A DNA stretch of 64,000 nucleotides from Caulobacter segnis (GCF_029543125.1 NZ_JARQWW010000001.1:558001-622000); one strand, 5' to 3'. Positions 15,079-24,093 are shown, counted from the first letter of the stretch. A program made the numbers and translations. Notes: generated by a model not told the origin, from the sequence alone.

Positions 15079-15996
15079 ATGGCCAAGGTGGAGGCGCTGC
15101 AACGCCTGACGACGCCGGTGCCCACCGCGCGCGGCTTCGATGCGGCGTCGCAGACCTCGGGCCTTCGCGTCTTTCACATGCAAAGCGGCGGCGACGCCGA
15201 GATTGAGGGCCGCGCCGAGGTGATGCCGGCCTGGACAGCCTTCTTCCAGTTCGCCGACCATCCCGAGCAGGATCTTTGGGTGGACGGCAAGCACCGACGC
15301 GTAGCGCCGCTCGCAAGAGGCGAGGTCCAGTTTTTCGACATGCGCCAGGAGCATGTGGCGCGCCTCGACGCGCCGGTGGACACCTTGACCCTCACCCTGC
15401 CCGTGGCGCTGGTGGAGGAGCTGTCGCGCGAGGCGGGGCGGCGGCCGCCGGCGACCTTGCGATGCCCTGAAGCCTGGTCCCAGTCCGATCCCGTTTTGCA
15501 GGCCATGGCCCCCTTGCTGGCGGCGGCCTGCGCCGACCCGACCGCCGATCAGCTCTACCTGGACCACCTGGGCCTGGCCGCCGCTGTCCATCTGCTGGCC
15601 CGCTATGGCGAGCAGGGCCCGTCCGCGATCGTGCGCGGCGGCCTTTCGGCCTGGCAGGAGAGACGCGCCAGGGAGATGATCCGCGACCAGCTCGACGGGG
15701 ATCTGAGCGTGGCCCGGATGGCGGCGGAGTGCGGCCTGTCCACCGCCCACTTCGCCCGCGCCTTTCGCCGCTCGACGGGCGCGACCCCGCATGGATGGCT
15801 CCAGGCCAGCCGCATCGAGCGGGCCAAGCACCTTCTGGAGCGAACGCCGTTGAGCCTTGCCGAGGCGGCCTTGCAATGCGGCTTCGCCGACCAGAGCCAT
15901 TTCAGCCGCGTGTTCAAGGCTGTGACCGGCGCCACGCCCGCCCGATGGCGGCGAGAGCGGGCGCCAGGTCCGCTGCGCGGCGCCGTCGAGGACTGA
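15079..15996 (+). CDS. AraC-family transcriptional regulator
   Basis: From the ATG at 15079 (GAGG just upstream) the protein has 305 residues: a variable N-terminal ligand region (about 1-190) and a C-terminal double helix-turn-helix (LSVARMAAECGLSTAHFARA and LSLAEAALQCGFADQSHFSR, then TPARWRRER). The N-terminal region resembles that of the regulator at 28908 (LWVDGKHRR versus MWMGRRHHR), so they belong to one subfamily. It converges with a third AraC gene ending at 16028. It may control the TonB receptor or the nearby glycosyltransferase, but nothing proves this. A weak TTACGG-type site lies at 15033-15046. Confidence 0.88.
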   Translation: MAKVEALQRLTTPVPTARGFDAASQTSGLRVFHMQSGGDAEIEGRAEVMPAWTAFFQFADHPEQDLWVDGKHRRVAPLARGEVQFFDMRQEHVARLDAPVDTLTLTLPVALVEELSREAGRRPPATLRCPEAWSQSDPVLQAMAPLLAAACADPTADQLYLDHLGLAAAVHLLARYGEQGPSAIVRGGLSAWQERRAREMIRDQLDGDLSVARMAAECGLSTAHFARAFRRSTGATPHGWLQASRIERAKHLLERTPLSLAEAALQCGFADQSHFSRVFKAVTGATPARWRRERAPGPLRGAVED

Positions 15997-16027
15997 AGGC
16001 CTCTGGGGAGCCGATGAGGAAGAGGCC

Positions 16028-16975
16028 CTAGTCCACCACCGAAAGCTCGCCCGTCCACAGGCGCGGCGCGGCGGCTCGGCTTCGATGCACCCGGCGCCAG
16101 GCGCTTGGCACCAGCCCGCACTCGCGCTTGAAGATCTTGGTGAAGTGGCTCTGGTCGGCAAACCCGCAGGCGACGGCGATCTGGGCCAGCGGCGTGTCAC
16201 TCTCCTCCAGGAGGCCTCGAGCGGTCTCGACGCGGCAGGCCTGGAGCCACTGGTGAGGCGTCATGCCGGTGGACACCTTGAAGGCCTTGGAGAAATAGGT
16301 GACGCAAAGATTGCAGGCGCGGGCCACGTCGTCGACCGTGACCTCCTTGGCGAGGCTGGCGCGGATCAGGTCGCGCGCCTTGCGCTCCTGCCAGGGCGCC
16401 AAGCCCCCGGGCCGAAGATCGGTCGGAACGGCGGCGCCATGAAGCTGGGCGACCTGAAGAACGGCGGCGGCCATGATCTGATCGAACGCCAGGATGCTTT
16501 GGCTGTCACGACGAACGCATCCGCGGATGAGCGGCGCAAGACCGGCCAGAACCGCGTCCTGCTCGCGCCAGCTGCAGTCGCCGCCCAGACTTGCCGCCAG
16601 GCTGACCCCGCCGGCCTGGACGATATCCTCCACCGCCTTGTCGTCCATTGAGATGATCAAGGCCTCGAACGGCGCGTCGGAGCGGCCCTCCGGGGACTGC
16701 CCCGGCCCCAGGACGCAAAAACGAGGGTCGGTCCCGTCATCGCCGAAGCCCGCAAAGACGATGCGCCGCGCCGCGCCCACGGCAGTCGTCAGGCCCTTGG
16801 CTGTGGTGGTTGTCAGCTCCACCCGAAGCATCGAGCGCCGCGTCCGCACGATCGCGGCGGCGGTGCGGGGGGCGGCGACCCGAGGCGACATCGCCGTCCT
16901 GGGCGCGAAGCTGCGTTCGGCCGGATGGCGGCGGTCATGGGCCAGGCGGGTGTGGTCATGGGCGGTGTTGAGCAT
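16028..16975 (-). CDS. AraC-family transcriptional regulator
   Basis: A 315-residue regulator with the C-terminal AraC module VTVDDVARACNLCVTYFSKA and LAQIAVACGFADQSHFTK followed by PSAWRRV. The N-terminal 190 residues are the presumed effector domain. The start at 16975 is the first ATG after the upstream hairpin; a later start at an internal Met (for example MLRVELTT) cannot be excluded. It diverges from the glycosyltransferase at 17198, and the shared 222-base region holds a 16-base-arm hairpin and a TTACGG-type site, so it probably regulates that gene and itself. Confidence 0.85.
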   Translation of the reverse strand: MLNTAHDHTRLAHDRRHPAERSFAPRTAMSPRVAAPRTAAAIVRTRRSMLRVELTTTTAKGLTTAVGAARRIVFAGFGDDGTDPRFCVLGPGQSPEGRSDAPFEALIISMDDKAVEDIVQAGGVSLAASLGGDCSWREQDAVLAGLAPLIRGCVRRDSQSILAFDQIMAAAVLQVAQLHGAAVPTDLRPGGLAPWQERKARDLIRASLAKEVTVDDVARACNLCVTYFSKAFKVSTGMTPHQWLQACRVETARGLLEESDTPLAQIAVACGFADQSHFTKIFKRECGLVPSAWRRVHRSRAAAPRLWTGELSVVD

Positions 16976-16983
16976 CGAAAAGC

Positions 16984-17020
16984 AGAACCTTGAGGGGCGA
17001 TCAGCGCCCCTCAAGGTTCT
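16984..17020. promoter_or_regulatory. Perfect 16-base inverted repeat in the AraC/glycosyltransferase intergenic region
   Basis: Arms AGAACCTTGAGGGGCG (16984-16999) and its exact complement (17005-17020) are separated by five bases. It begins nine bases before the AraC start codon, so on the AraC transcript it would form a stem near the ribosome binding site. It could be an operator or a translation-controlling leader. Confidence 0.5.
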
Positions 17021-17062
17021 CGGCCGGCGCGGCTGCGCTTCGATTTCACGCTCCGATAGAAT

Positions 17063-17077
17063 GGTTACAGCCGTAGC
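17063..17077 (-). promoter_or_regulatory. TTACGG-type motif between AraC and glycosyltransferase
   Basis: Read on the minus strand the site is GCTACGGCTGTAACC, differing at two of 14 positions from the site at 24703. It is 88-102 bases from the AraC start and 121-135 from the glycosyltransferase start. Confidence 0.4.
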
Positions 17078-17197
17078 GCGCGCGCGCTGCACAGCAGGAT
17101 CGCGCCATTTCGAGCGCAACTGGTCGAGACCGCGCAGGCCGCCACAAGGAGGTTCGGCGACGTCCGGCGATGAAGCGCCGGCCTCTGCGAGGTTTCC

Positions 17198-18511
17198 ATG
17201 AAGATCATCATCGCCGCCATGCCGTTCACCGGCCATCTCAACCCCATGCTTGGCGTCGCCCGCCATCTTGCCGACCGTGGCCATGAGATCGTGGTCCTGA
17301 CCGGCGCGTCCCAGAGGGCGCGCGTCGAGGCGGCCGGCCTGGTCCTGCGCGCCCTGCCCGCCGCCATCGACTATGCGGACATGGATGCGCATTTCCCGCA
17401 GCGGGCGCGTCTTGAGCCGGGCCTGGCCCAGGTGAGCTTCGACTTCGAGCACATCTTCGTCGGCCCGATGACGCAACAGGCCGAAGCCCTGATGGCTCTC
17501 AGCGACAGCTGGGGGGCGGACCTGATCCTGGCAGAGCACCTCTTCTTGGGCACCCTGCCTCTGCTTATGGGTCTTCACCCCACGCGGCCCGCCATCATCC
17601 ACTGCGGCGTCTGCCCGCTGCTGCTGGCCCGCGAGGACGGGGCCCCGATCGGTCCGGGCCTGCCCTACACGGACGACCCGGCCGTGCGCGCCCATTATCG
17701 CGATGTCGTCACCCCGATGGTCGAGGCGGTGGCGGCGCCGGCCCAGGCGTCCCTGGAAGCGCAGCTGGCGGCCCTGGGCGTGGGCGGCCGCCTCGTACCG
17801 ATGATGGAAGGGCCCACGCGCCTTGCCGATCTGCACTTGCAGTTCGGCGTGCCCGGTCTGGATCTTCCGCGCGAGGCCATGCCCGGCCACATCCGCTTCA
17901 TTGGCCTGCCCCCGACCACCCCGACCGATGCGCCGCTCCCAAGCTGGACCGCCGACGTGGACGACTACGGCTCGGTGGTCCTGGTGACCCAGGGCACAGT
18001 GGCCAACGAAAACTTCGATCGCCTGATCCGGCCGACCATCGAGGTGCTGGCCGATCGGCCCGACACCCTCGTGGTCGTGACCGGCGGCGGCAAAAGCCTC
18101 GAGGGTCTTGGCCCGCTTCCGGCCAATGTGCGCGCCGCCTCCTACTTTCCGCTCGACTGGCTGCTGCCCAAGCTGAGCGCCCTGGTCACCAATGGCGGCT
18201 TCGGCACGGTTTTGCAGGCCCTCGCCCACGGCGTGCCGGTCGTGGTGGCCGGGACGACCGAGGACAAGGCTGAAGTGGCCTGCCGCGTCGCCCATAGCGG
18301 CGCCGGCATCGACCTGCGCACCGACACGCCCGAGCCGCAAGCCCTGGCGGCCGCCATCGATGCGGTCTTGGCCGATCCGGCCTATCGGACCGCGGCGCGC
18401 AGGCTGCAGATGGAGTTCGTCGCCTATGACAGCCGGCTGATGATTGACGTTGCGGTCGCTGACGCCACGAACAAGACCGCTTCGCCGGCGGCGCGCCTGA
18501 TGCGCGCGTGA
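17198..18511 (+). CDS. Glycosyltransferase, GT1 / UDP-glycosyltransferase (MGT-like)
   Basis: A 437-residue two-domain GT-B enzyme. The N-terminus IIIAAMPFTGHLNPMLGVAR is the acceptor-domain signature of the macrolide/antibiotic/zeaxanthin glucosyltransferase group. The C-terminal donor domain has LSALVTNGGFGTVLQALAHGVPVVVAG, the GT1 nucleotide-sugar site. Such enzymes add a sugar to small lipophilic acceptors, either in biosynthesis or to detoxify xenobiotics. It sits alone opposite an AraC regulator, which fits inducible detoxification (inference). GAGG precedes the ATG. A hairpin follows the gene. Confidence 0.88.
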   Translation: MKIIIAAMPFTGHLNPMLGVARHLADRGHEIVVLTGASQRARVEAAGLVLRALPAAIDYADMDAHFPQRARLEPGLAQVSFDFEHIFVGPMTQQAEALMALSDSWGADLILAEHLFLGTLPLLMGLHPTRPAIIHCGVCPLLLAREDGAPIGPGLPYTDDPAVRAHYRDVVTPMVEAVAAPAQASLEAQLAALGVGGRLVPMMEGPTRLADLHLQFGVPGLDLPREAMPGHIRFIGLPPTTPTDAPLPSWTADVDDYGSVVLVTQGTVANENFDRLIRPTIEVLADRPDTLVVVTGGGKSLEGLGPLPANVRAASYFPLDWLLPKLSALVTNGGFGTVLQALAHGVPVVVAGTTEDKAEVACRVAHSGAGIDLRTDTPEPQALAAAIDAVLADPAYRTAARRLQMEFVAYDSRLMIDVAVADATNKTASPAARLMRA

Positions 18512-18521
18512 GCAAGCAAGA

Positions 18522-18551
18522 CGCCCCCGCACGGCCTGGCCGGCGGGGGCG
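18522..18551. terminator. Bidirectional hairpin between convergent genes
   Basis: Nine-base arms CGCCCCCGC (18522-18530) and its complement (18543-18551) around a 12-base loop that itself can pair (CGGCC/GGCCG). It lies between the glycosyltransferase stop and the convergent GNAT stop. Confidence 0.65.
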
Positions 18552-18576
18552 CAGTCGCCAACGATCGCTGACGTCT

Positions 18577-19749
18577 CTAGGGACGACGGTTGGTCTTGAG
18601 GGACTTCTCGTAAAGCCGATAGGTCTTATAGGGGGCGGCGCCGACCCGCTCGCAGATGTTCACCATCGGCGCGTTGTCCTCCAGGATCCAGGACAGCTCC
18701 ACCTGGCGGTAACCCTTGGCCCGCGCGGCGGTCGCCGCCTTATCTATCAGATGGAAGGGCAAGATCATGCCGCGCTGGACGCCGGCGAACCGGCGGCGCA
18801 CGCCCATGAGTGGCACGCGCGCGGTCTTCAGCCCGCGGACCTTCAGCCGCCACAGCAACTTGGCGAAGCCAAAGGGCAGCAACCGGCCGTCGAGATCGGC
18901 GATCGCCTCATTGACGTTGGGCAGGAGCACGATGAATCCGGCGTCCTCGCCGTCGATTTGGGCGAACCAGATCAGGTCGGGGTCGATGACATCCTTGAGC
19001 GCCTTGGCCAGATGGCGGGTCTCCGCCTCGGTGGTCGGCGTGTAGCCCCAGTTATCGGACCAGGCGTCATTGGCGATGTCCGTCAAGGTCGACACTTCCG
19101 CCTCGAGGCGTTTCATGTCGAGCTTGCGCAGGACAACGCCCTCGGGCGCGCCTCGCCGCACGCGGCGAAGCACCGCCTCGGGCAGGTCCTTGTCCAGGTC
19201 CACCAGATAGGCGCGCAGATCCTTGGCCTTGCGATAGCCTTCGGCCTCGATGCGCGGTCCGGCATGGGGCGCGTCATGACCCATCATCACCATCGGCGGC
19301 GCATCGAAGCCGCTGACCAGCAGACCCACCTCCTCGTTGACCGACAGATTGAAGGGCCCAAGGACGGTGTCGCAGCCCCTCTCTTTCAGCCAGGTCTCGG
19401 CCGCCTCGAAGAGCGCGGAGAAGACGGTTGCGTCGTCTTCAGCGCAGATCAAACCGAAGTGTCCGACGGTCCGTCCCGGCGTACCTGGCGCCAGGGCATC
19501 GATCTGCGCGCTGATGCGGCCCACATCGCGGCCGTCGCGCACCGCCAGCCACATCCGGACCTGGGCGTGCTCGAAGAAGGGATTGGCGTCGGACAGGGCC
19601 GAGAGCCGCTCCATGACGAGGGGCGAAATCCAGTTGGGATCTTTCGCGTTCAGCTGCATGGGGACGCGCACGAAGCGTTTGAGCTCCGCGCGGCTTTGCA
19701 CGGGCACGATCACGGTCATGCCCATGGTGGTTTCGCTGTCATAGGCCAT
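18577..19749 (-). CDS. GNAT-fold N-acetyltransferase-like protein
   Basis: A 390-residue cytoplasmic protein of the YghO-like type. Visible parts are an N-terminal RFVRVPMQLNAKDPNWISPL segment, an acetyltransferase-like half (IGRISAQID-type beta strands, CDTVLGPFNLSVNEEVG) and a C-terminal half where GYRQVELSWILEDNAPMVN is the usual GNAT terminal region. Members are found widely in alphaproteobacteria with unknown substrate. The start at 19749 follows CAGGA on the minus strand; a Met nine codons later (MTVIVP) is an alternative. It is convergent with the glycosyltransferase and stands alone. Confidence 0.78.
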   Translation of the reverse strand: MAYDSETTMGMTVIVPVQSRAELKRFVRVPMQLNAKDPNWISPLVMERLSALSDANPFFEHAQVRMWLAVRDGRDVGRISAQIDALAPGTPGRTVGHFGLICAEDDATVFSALFEAAETWLKERGCDTVLGPFNLSVNEEVGLLVSGFDAPPMVMMGHDAPHAGPRIEAEGYRKAKDLRAYLVDLDKDLPEAVLRRVRRGAPEGVVLRKLDMKRLEAEVSTLTDIANDAWSDNWGYTPTTEAETRHLAKALKDVIDPDLIWFAQIDGEDAGFIVLLPNVNEAIADLDGRLLPFGFAKLLWRLKVRGLKTARVPLMGVRRRFAGVQRGMILPFHLIDKAATAARAKGYRQVELSWILEDNAPMVNICERVGAAPYKTYRLYEKSLKTNRRP

Positions 19750-20213
19750 GGATGGTCCTGGGTCCGGTGGGGCTGATGAAGAGCGCCCGGACGCACGGCT
19801 GGCCGTCGACCATCGCCGCTCAACGAAGCGCCGCCGACGACCAGCCGGCGGCGGCTCCCCGATAGAAGGGGGCCGAGGGAGCGCCGGCGTCGGATGCAGG
19901 GGGAACGCCTCCGACCAGCCTCTTGTGACAATTGGCGGCGGGGCCGGCGCGGTCTTCCCGGCGGGCTTTAGTGCTTTCCTGCGCTCGATCGCGCCGCCGC
20001 ATCGAACCAAAGAGCGCAGAATGCGCCGCGAAGCGCGCCGCCGGCGGCGCCAGTGTGGGCAGACGGCGGCGCCTGCGCCCCGTCGGCCCGGCTGACCCCC
20101 GGGCGACGCCCCGCTTGCCTTGGCTCCCCCAGCGACCGGCCGAAGCGGGGCGTCTGCGGGGTCCCGCAGGCCGGGCCAGCAGCCTGGCCGCCCTTATCAC
20201 ATGAGGATTTTTC
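19750..20213. other. 464-base divergent intergenic region with structured leader
   Basis: No supported gene is present. The first part should contain the GNAT promoter (minus strand) and the last part the SDR promoter. From 20105 to 20189 three consecutive stem-loops are encoded just ahead of the SDR gene, listed separately. Confidence 0.6.
20105..20189 (+). other. Three consecutive stem-loops in the leader of the SDR gene
   Basis: Stem 1 has 12-base arms GACGCCCCGCTT (20105-20116) and 20143-20154. Stem 2 has arms CTGCGGG/CCCGCAG (20154-20160, 20163-20169). Stem 3 has arms GGCCAG/CTGGCC (20174-20179, 20184-20189). The start codon follows 24 bases later. It may be an attenuator or just a GC-rich upstream terminator; no known riboswitch class is recognised. 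Confidence 0.35.
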
Positions 20214-20918
20214 ATGACCGAACCCAAACACGCGCTCGTCATCGGCGGTACAGCCGGCATCGGCCTGGCGGTGGCCCGGCGCCTGGCCCACCGAGGCCAA
20301 CGCGTGGTGATCACCGGCCGCGACGCGGGCCGCGCCCAGGCCGTCGCCGACACGCTTGGCCAAGGTCACCTCGGCCTCGGGCTCGACCTTGCCGAGCCGC
20401 AGACTGTCGCTGCGGCCCTGGCGGCCGTCGGCGACATCGATCATCTGGTGCTGAGCGCCGTGGAGCGCGACGACAACAGCGTCCGTCAGTACGATCTTGC
20501 CGGCGCCCAGCGCGCGGTGACCCTCAAGATGCTCGGCTACACCGCCGTCGTCGCAGCCGTCCATGCTCGCCTGCGGCCTGGCGCCGCCATCGTGGTCATG
20601 GGCGGCGTGGCCTTGCTGCGTCCCTATCCGGGCTCGACGACGGTTTCGATGATGAACGGCGCCGCCGTCGGCATGGCGCGGACCTTCGCGGTGGAGCTCG
20701 CACCCGTGCGCGTCAATGTCATCCACCCGGGTGCGGTCGATGGCACCCGCTCGGTGGAGACCAAGCCGCAAGCCTTGATCGATCAGGTCCTCGGCCGCAC
20801 ACCCGCAGGCCGTTTGGCGGACACCGGCGACATCGCCCAGGCGACCTTGTTCATGCTCGACTGCCCGGGGGTGAACGGCGCGGAGCTTTTGGTGGATGGC
20901 GGGTTCCATCTTTGCTGA
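20214..20918 (+). CDS. SDR-family protein with altered catalytic site
   Basis: A 234-residue Rossmann-fold protein of the short-chain dehydrogenase/reductase family. The cofactor loop IGGTAGIG (residues 10-17) and NVIHPGAVDGTRS are conserved, as is the C-terminal DGGF. The usual active-site Tyr-x-x-x-Lys is not seen: the region that should carry it reads STTVSMMNGAAVGMARTF, with Asn where Lys is expected. It may have lost classic oxidoreductase activity or use a different mechanism. It lies convergently beside the transporter and feruloyl-CoA synthase genes. AGGA lies seven bases before the ATG. Confidence 0.82.
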   Translation: MTEPKHALVIGGTAGIGLAVARRLAHRGQRVVITGRDAGRAQAVADTLGQGHLGLGLDLAEPQTVAAALAAVGDIDHLVLSAVERDDNSVRQYDLAGAQRAVTLKMLGYTAVVAAVHARLRPGAAIVVMGGVALLRPYPGSTTVSMMNGAAVGMARTFAVELAPVRVNVIHPGAVDGTRSVETKPQALIDQVLGRTPAGRLADTGDIAQATLFMLDCPGVNGAELLVDGGFHLC

Positions 20919-20924
20919 AGCCGA

Positions 20925-20956
20925 GCCGGGAGGGCGAACACGGTCGCCCTCCCGGC
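20925..20956. terminator. Bidirectional 13-bp hairpin terminator
   Basis: Perfect arms GCCGGGAGGGCGA (20925-20937) and 20944-20956 with a six-base loop, exactly between the convergent SDR and transporter stops. Confidence 0.75.
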
Positions 20957-20971
20957 GCCCCTTCGAAGCGA

Positions 20972-22231
20972 TCAGACCCGCAAGGTCTGCCGCCCCGTCC
21001 CGACCGACACGAGCATCATGGCGGCAAGGCCGCCGACCGCCGCCAGCGGCAGCAAAAGGGCGGCGAAGGCCGACGGGTCCGCGCCACGCGCCACCACAGC
21101 GCCCGCCAGCAGGGGGCCTGCCACGGCGCCGAGGCGGCCGACCGCCACCGCCGCCCCGACCCCCGAGCCGCGCATCAGCGCGGGGTAGGCCCCCGCGGCC
21201 AGGCCGTAGAGCACGAACTGCGCGCCGATGATGAAGAAGCCGGCCGCGGCGGCCGCCGCAACGGGATGGCCGATCCCGAGAATGACGGCGGCCAGGGCGA
21301 GGCCCATGCCGACATAGGTGACTGTCACCACCAGGCCTCGGCGGGCCGCGTCGATCATGGCGCCGAGCATCAGCGCCCCGAGGATGCCGCCGCCGCTGAA
21401 AGCCAGGGCCGAGCCCACGGCCAGCGAACGCGCCACGCCGCGCTGCTGCATGAGCAGGGGCAGCCAGTTGAGCAGCAGATAGAGCAGCGCCAGGGTGGCG
21501 AAGAAGGCGGCCCACAGGCTGACGGTGATGAGCCGCCGATCCGCGGCGAACAGCGTCACGGGCAGGCTCGGCGGCGGCGCCGCTTGCGCCTGCCCGGTGA
21601 TGAGCGGCGCTGGATGCAGCCACAGGACCATCACGACCGCCAGGGCGATGGGCGCCAGGCCGCCTACGTGGAAGACCCGCTCCCAGTCCAGGTCGGGCAA
21701 GGACAAGACCAGGAGGCTGGCCAGGACCCCGCCCACCGGCATGCCGACCGAAATGAAGGTGGTGCGCGAGACGCGGCGCTCGGCGGATCCCGCTTCGGCG
21801 GCCAAAGACAGCAGCATCGGAAAGGCTCCGCCGAGACCCAGCCCGGTGAGCACGCGCGCCGCCAGCAACCATTCCTTCGAGGGGGCCGCCGCCGTGACCA
21901 GCGAGAAGAGCCCGAAGGTCATCAAGGAGGCGACCAGCACCCACTTTCGGCCGACCCGGTCGGAAGCCCAGCCCCCGATCGCGGCGCCGAACAGCAGGCC
22001 AAGCGTGTTGCCGCTGAACACCCAGGCCAGTTCGCCGGGTGTCAGACCAAAGGTGTCGGACAGCCCGGCGGCCACCACGCCTGCGGCCTGCAGGTCGAAG
22101 CCCTCGATCACGGCCGCGGCGAAGCACAGGGCCAGGACCTGTCCATCGGCGGATGAGGACGCACGCCCCGGCGTCCCGGCCTTTTCGCGCCGATCCGGGC
22201 TCGCGGCCCGCTCCGGGGCTCGCCGGCTCAC
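20972..22231 (-). CDS. MFS transporter, aromatic acid:H+ symporter (AAHS) type
   Basis: A 419-residue inner-membrane transporter with 12 hydrophobic segments. VIEGFDLQAAG in the first helix and GGWASDRVGRKWV between helices 2 and 3 (MFS motif A) are typical of the AAHS family (PcaK, MhpT), which imports hydroxybenzoates and phenylpropanoids. Its ATG overlaps the stop of feruloyl-CoA synthase by four bases (22228-22231), so the two are translationally coupled, supporting uptake of ferulate or a related hydroxycinnamate. Confidence 0.88.
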   Translation of the reverse strand: MSRRAPERAASPDRREKAGTPGRASSSADGQVLALCFAAAVIEGFDLQAAGVVAAGLSDTFGLTPGELAWVFSGNTLGLLFGAAIGGWASDRVGRKWVLVASLMTFGLFSLVTAAAPSKEWLLAARVLTGLGLGGAFPMLLSLAAEAGSAERRVSRTTFISVGMPVGGVLASLLVLSLPDLDWERVFHVGGLAPIALAVVMVLWLHPAPLITGQAQAAPPPSLPVTLFAADRRLITVSLWAAFFATLALLYLLLNWLPLLMQQRGVARSLAVGSALAFSGGGILGALMLGAMIDAARRGLVVTVTYVGMGLALAAVILGIGHPVAAAAAAGFFIIGAQFVLYGLAAGAYPALMRGSGVGAAVAVGRLGAVAGPLLAGAVVARGADPSAFAALLLPLAAVGGLAAMMLVSVGTGRQTLRV

Positions 22232-24093
22232 GACGCCGCCTTTGGGGTCAGGCGCACCGCGCCGTCCAGCGGCTGCGCCGCGTAGAGGGCCTCCACCGCG
22301 CTGGACCGCCGCCGAAGGACGGCGCGCTGGTTCAGCGCCCCCTTCTCGGTGATCTCGTCATGACGCGCCGAGGGCGGCTCCGGCTGGAGCGAGAAGGCCG
22401 CCAGCCGCATGCTGGAGCCGTGCTGTCCCGCGTTGAACAGCTCCAAGCGCACCCGGATCGCCTCCACCACGGCGGGATGACGGGCCACCTCGGCGTCGCT
22501 GAGCCCGGGCTCGCAAAGCGCACGGCACGCCTGCAGGTTGGGGAACACCAGGGCGGCGATGGCGGAACGGCCCTCGCCGGCGATCACCAGGTCGGACACA
22601 AAGGGGCGGCCCGCCTCGATGAGAGCCAGCCGCAGGGGCCCGACATTCACCCAGGTCCCGGAGGTCAGCTTGAAGTTCTCGGCCACCCGGCCGTCGAACA
22701 CCAGGCCAAGGTCGGGACGTGAGGGATCGGCCAGACGTCCTGCATCGCCGATCCTGTAAAAGCCGTCCTCGTCGAAGGCCTCGATGGTCGCTTGTGGGCG
22801 ACGCCAGTAGCAGGGCATCACATTGGGGCCGCGCACCCGCAGCTCCCCACGTCCCTCCCCGCTCGCCACCACCTTGACCTCGACCCCCGGAAGCGGAACG
22901 CCGATGGCGGCGGCTTCGGGCGCGTCGAAATAGAGCGCGGTCGCGCAAGGGGCCGTTTCTGTGGCTCCCCAGCCCCCGATGATCGGCGGCGGGTCACGCA
23001 CAACAGCCGCAGCGGCTGCGATCAGCCGCTTTCGGATCGCCTCCGGCAGGCCGGCGCCGGCGTTGAACAGGAAGCGCACCCCCGAGAAGAACTGCCTGGC
23101 GAACTCAAGGTCGCTCTCCAGCGTCGGCAGCAGCGCCTCGTAGCCGGCCGGCACATTGAAGTAGACGCTCGGCTGCAAAGACCGAAGCGCCGTCACCGTG
23201 CGTCCGACGCCCTCGAAGGTCGGCCGTCCGTTATCGATATGCAGGACGCCGCCGTAGTAGAGCGCCAGGTTGAAGCACAGATTGCCGCCGAAGGTGTGGT
23301 TCCAGGGCAGCCAGTCCACCAGAACGGGCGGCTCTGAATGCAGGAACGGCCACACCTGTCCCAGGGCCTGCATGTTGGCCACCATCATGCGCTGGGTGTT
23401 GACCACGCCCTTAGGCGCGCCCGTGGAGCCGGAGGTGAACAACAACTTGGCGATCGTGCCGGGCCCGACCGCGGCCATGGCGGGCTCGACCCTGGCGGGG
23501 CGACGCGGGACGCCCTCGAGCCACGCCAGGCCGCTCAGCAGGGCTGTGGTCGTGGGATGGCCGCTGGCGGCCACGGCGTCGGCGATCTCGGTGGAGCCGG
23601 CAAGAACCAGTCCGGGCGTCACGTCGGCCAAGATCGCCGGCAGCTTGCTCCACGAGCTGGCGCCGGCGGCGGCGTAGGCCGGAGAAACGACCGCGGTGGG
23701 CAGACCGACCATCATCGCCCCGAGCAGGGTGACGGCATGATCGATCCCGTTGCCGGCGATGATCATCAAGGGCCGCTCGGCGCCCAGGTTAAGACCGGAC
23801 AAAGCCTCGGCGCAGTCGCGCGCGGCGGCCAGGGTCTCGGCGAAGGTGATGCTGAGGCGCCGCCCGTCTAAGGCCGCCTCACTGAGGAAAGCGGCGTCGG
23901 GCCGTTCCTTGGCCCACCGCTGAAGACGCGAGACCATGGTCTCCTGAGAGGGGATGAAGGCGATGGCGTTGCGCAGCAGCATGTCGCCGCCGGGGGTGCG
24001 GTCGCGCAGAATCCGCGGCTCGGCGAAGGTTGCGCCGAAAGGCGCCGCCGGGCGGCTCGTGGCCAGTGTCTCTCGTCTCAGTCGCGCCGCCAT
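22228..24093 (-). CDS. fcs: Feruloyl-CoA synthase
   Basis: A 621-residue ANL-superfamily adenylate-forming enzyme that activates ferulate, p-coumarate or caffeate to the CoA ester. The AMP-binding loop LLFTSGSTGAPKGV, the GGWGATETAP motif and FYRIGDAGRLADP are present. The N-terminal FGATFAEPRILRDRTPGGDM and the C-terminal extension without the usual acetyl-CoA-synthetase PKTxxGK end match feruloyl-CoA synthases. The start at 24093 (GGAG ten bases upstream) is preferred; an in-frame Met at 24114 is possible. It heads an operon with the AAHS transporter. The next enzymes of the pathway (enoyl-CoA hydratase/aldolase and vanillin dehydrogenase) are not in the window. Confidence 0.85.
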   Translation of the reverse strand: MAARLRRETLATSRPAAPFGATFAEPRILRDRTPGGDMLLRNAIAFIPSQETMVSRLQRWAKERPDAAFLSEAALDGRRLSITFAETLAAARDCAEALSGLNLGAERPLMIIAGNGIDHAVTLLGAMMVGLPTAVVSPAYAAAGASSWSKLPAILADVTPGLVLAGSTEIADAVAASGHPTTTALLSGLAWLEGVPRRPARVEPAMAAVGPGTIAKLLFTSGSTGAPKGVVNTQRMMVANMQALGQVWPFLHSEPPVLVDWLPWNHTFGGNLCFNLALYYGGVLHIDNGRPTFEGVGRTVTALRSLQPSVYFNVPAGYEALLPTLESDLEFARQFFSGVRFLFNAGAGLPEAIRKRLIAAAAAVVRDPPPIIGGWGATETAPCATALYFDAPEAAAIGVPLPGVEVKVVASGEGRGELRVRGPNVMPCYWRRPQATIEAFDEDGFYRIGDAGRLADPSRPDLGLVFDGRVAENFKLTSGTWVNVGPLRLALIEAGRPFVSDLVIAGEGRSAIAALVFPNLQACRALCEPGLSDAEVARHPAVVEAIRVRLELFNAGQHGSSMRLAAFSLQPEPPSARHDEITEKGALNQRAVLRRRSSAVEALYAAQPLDGAVRLTPKAAS

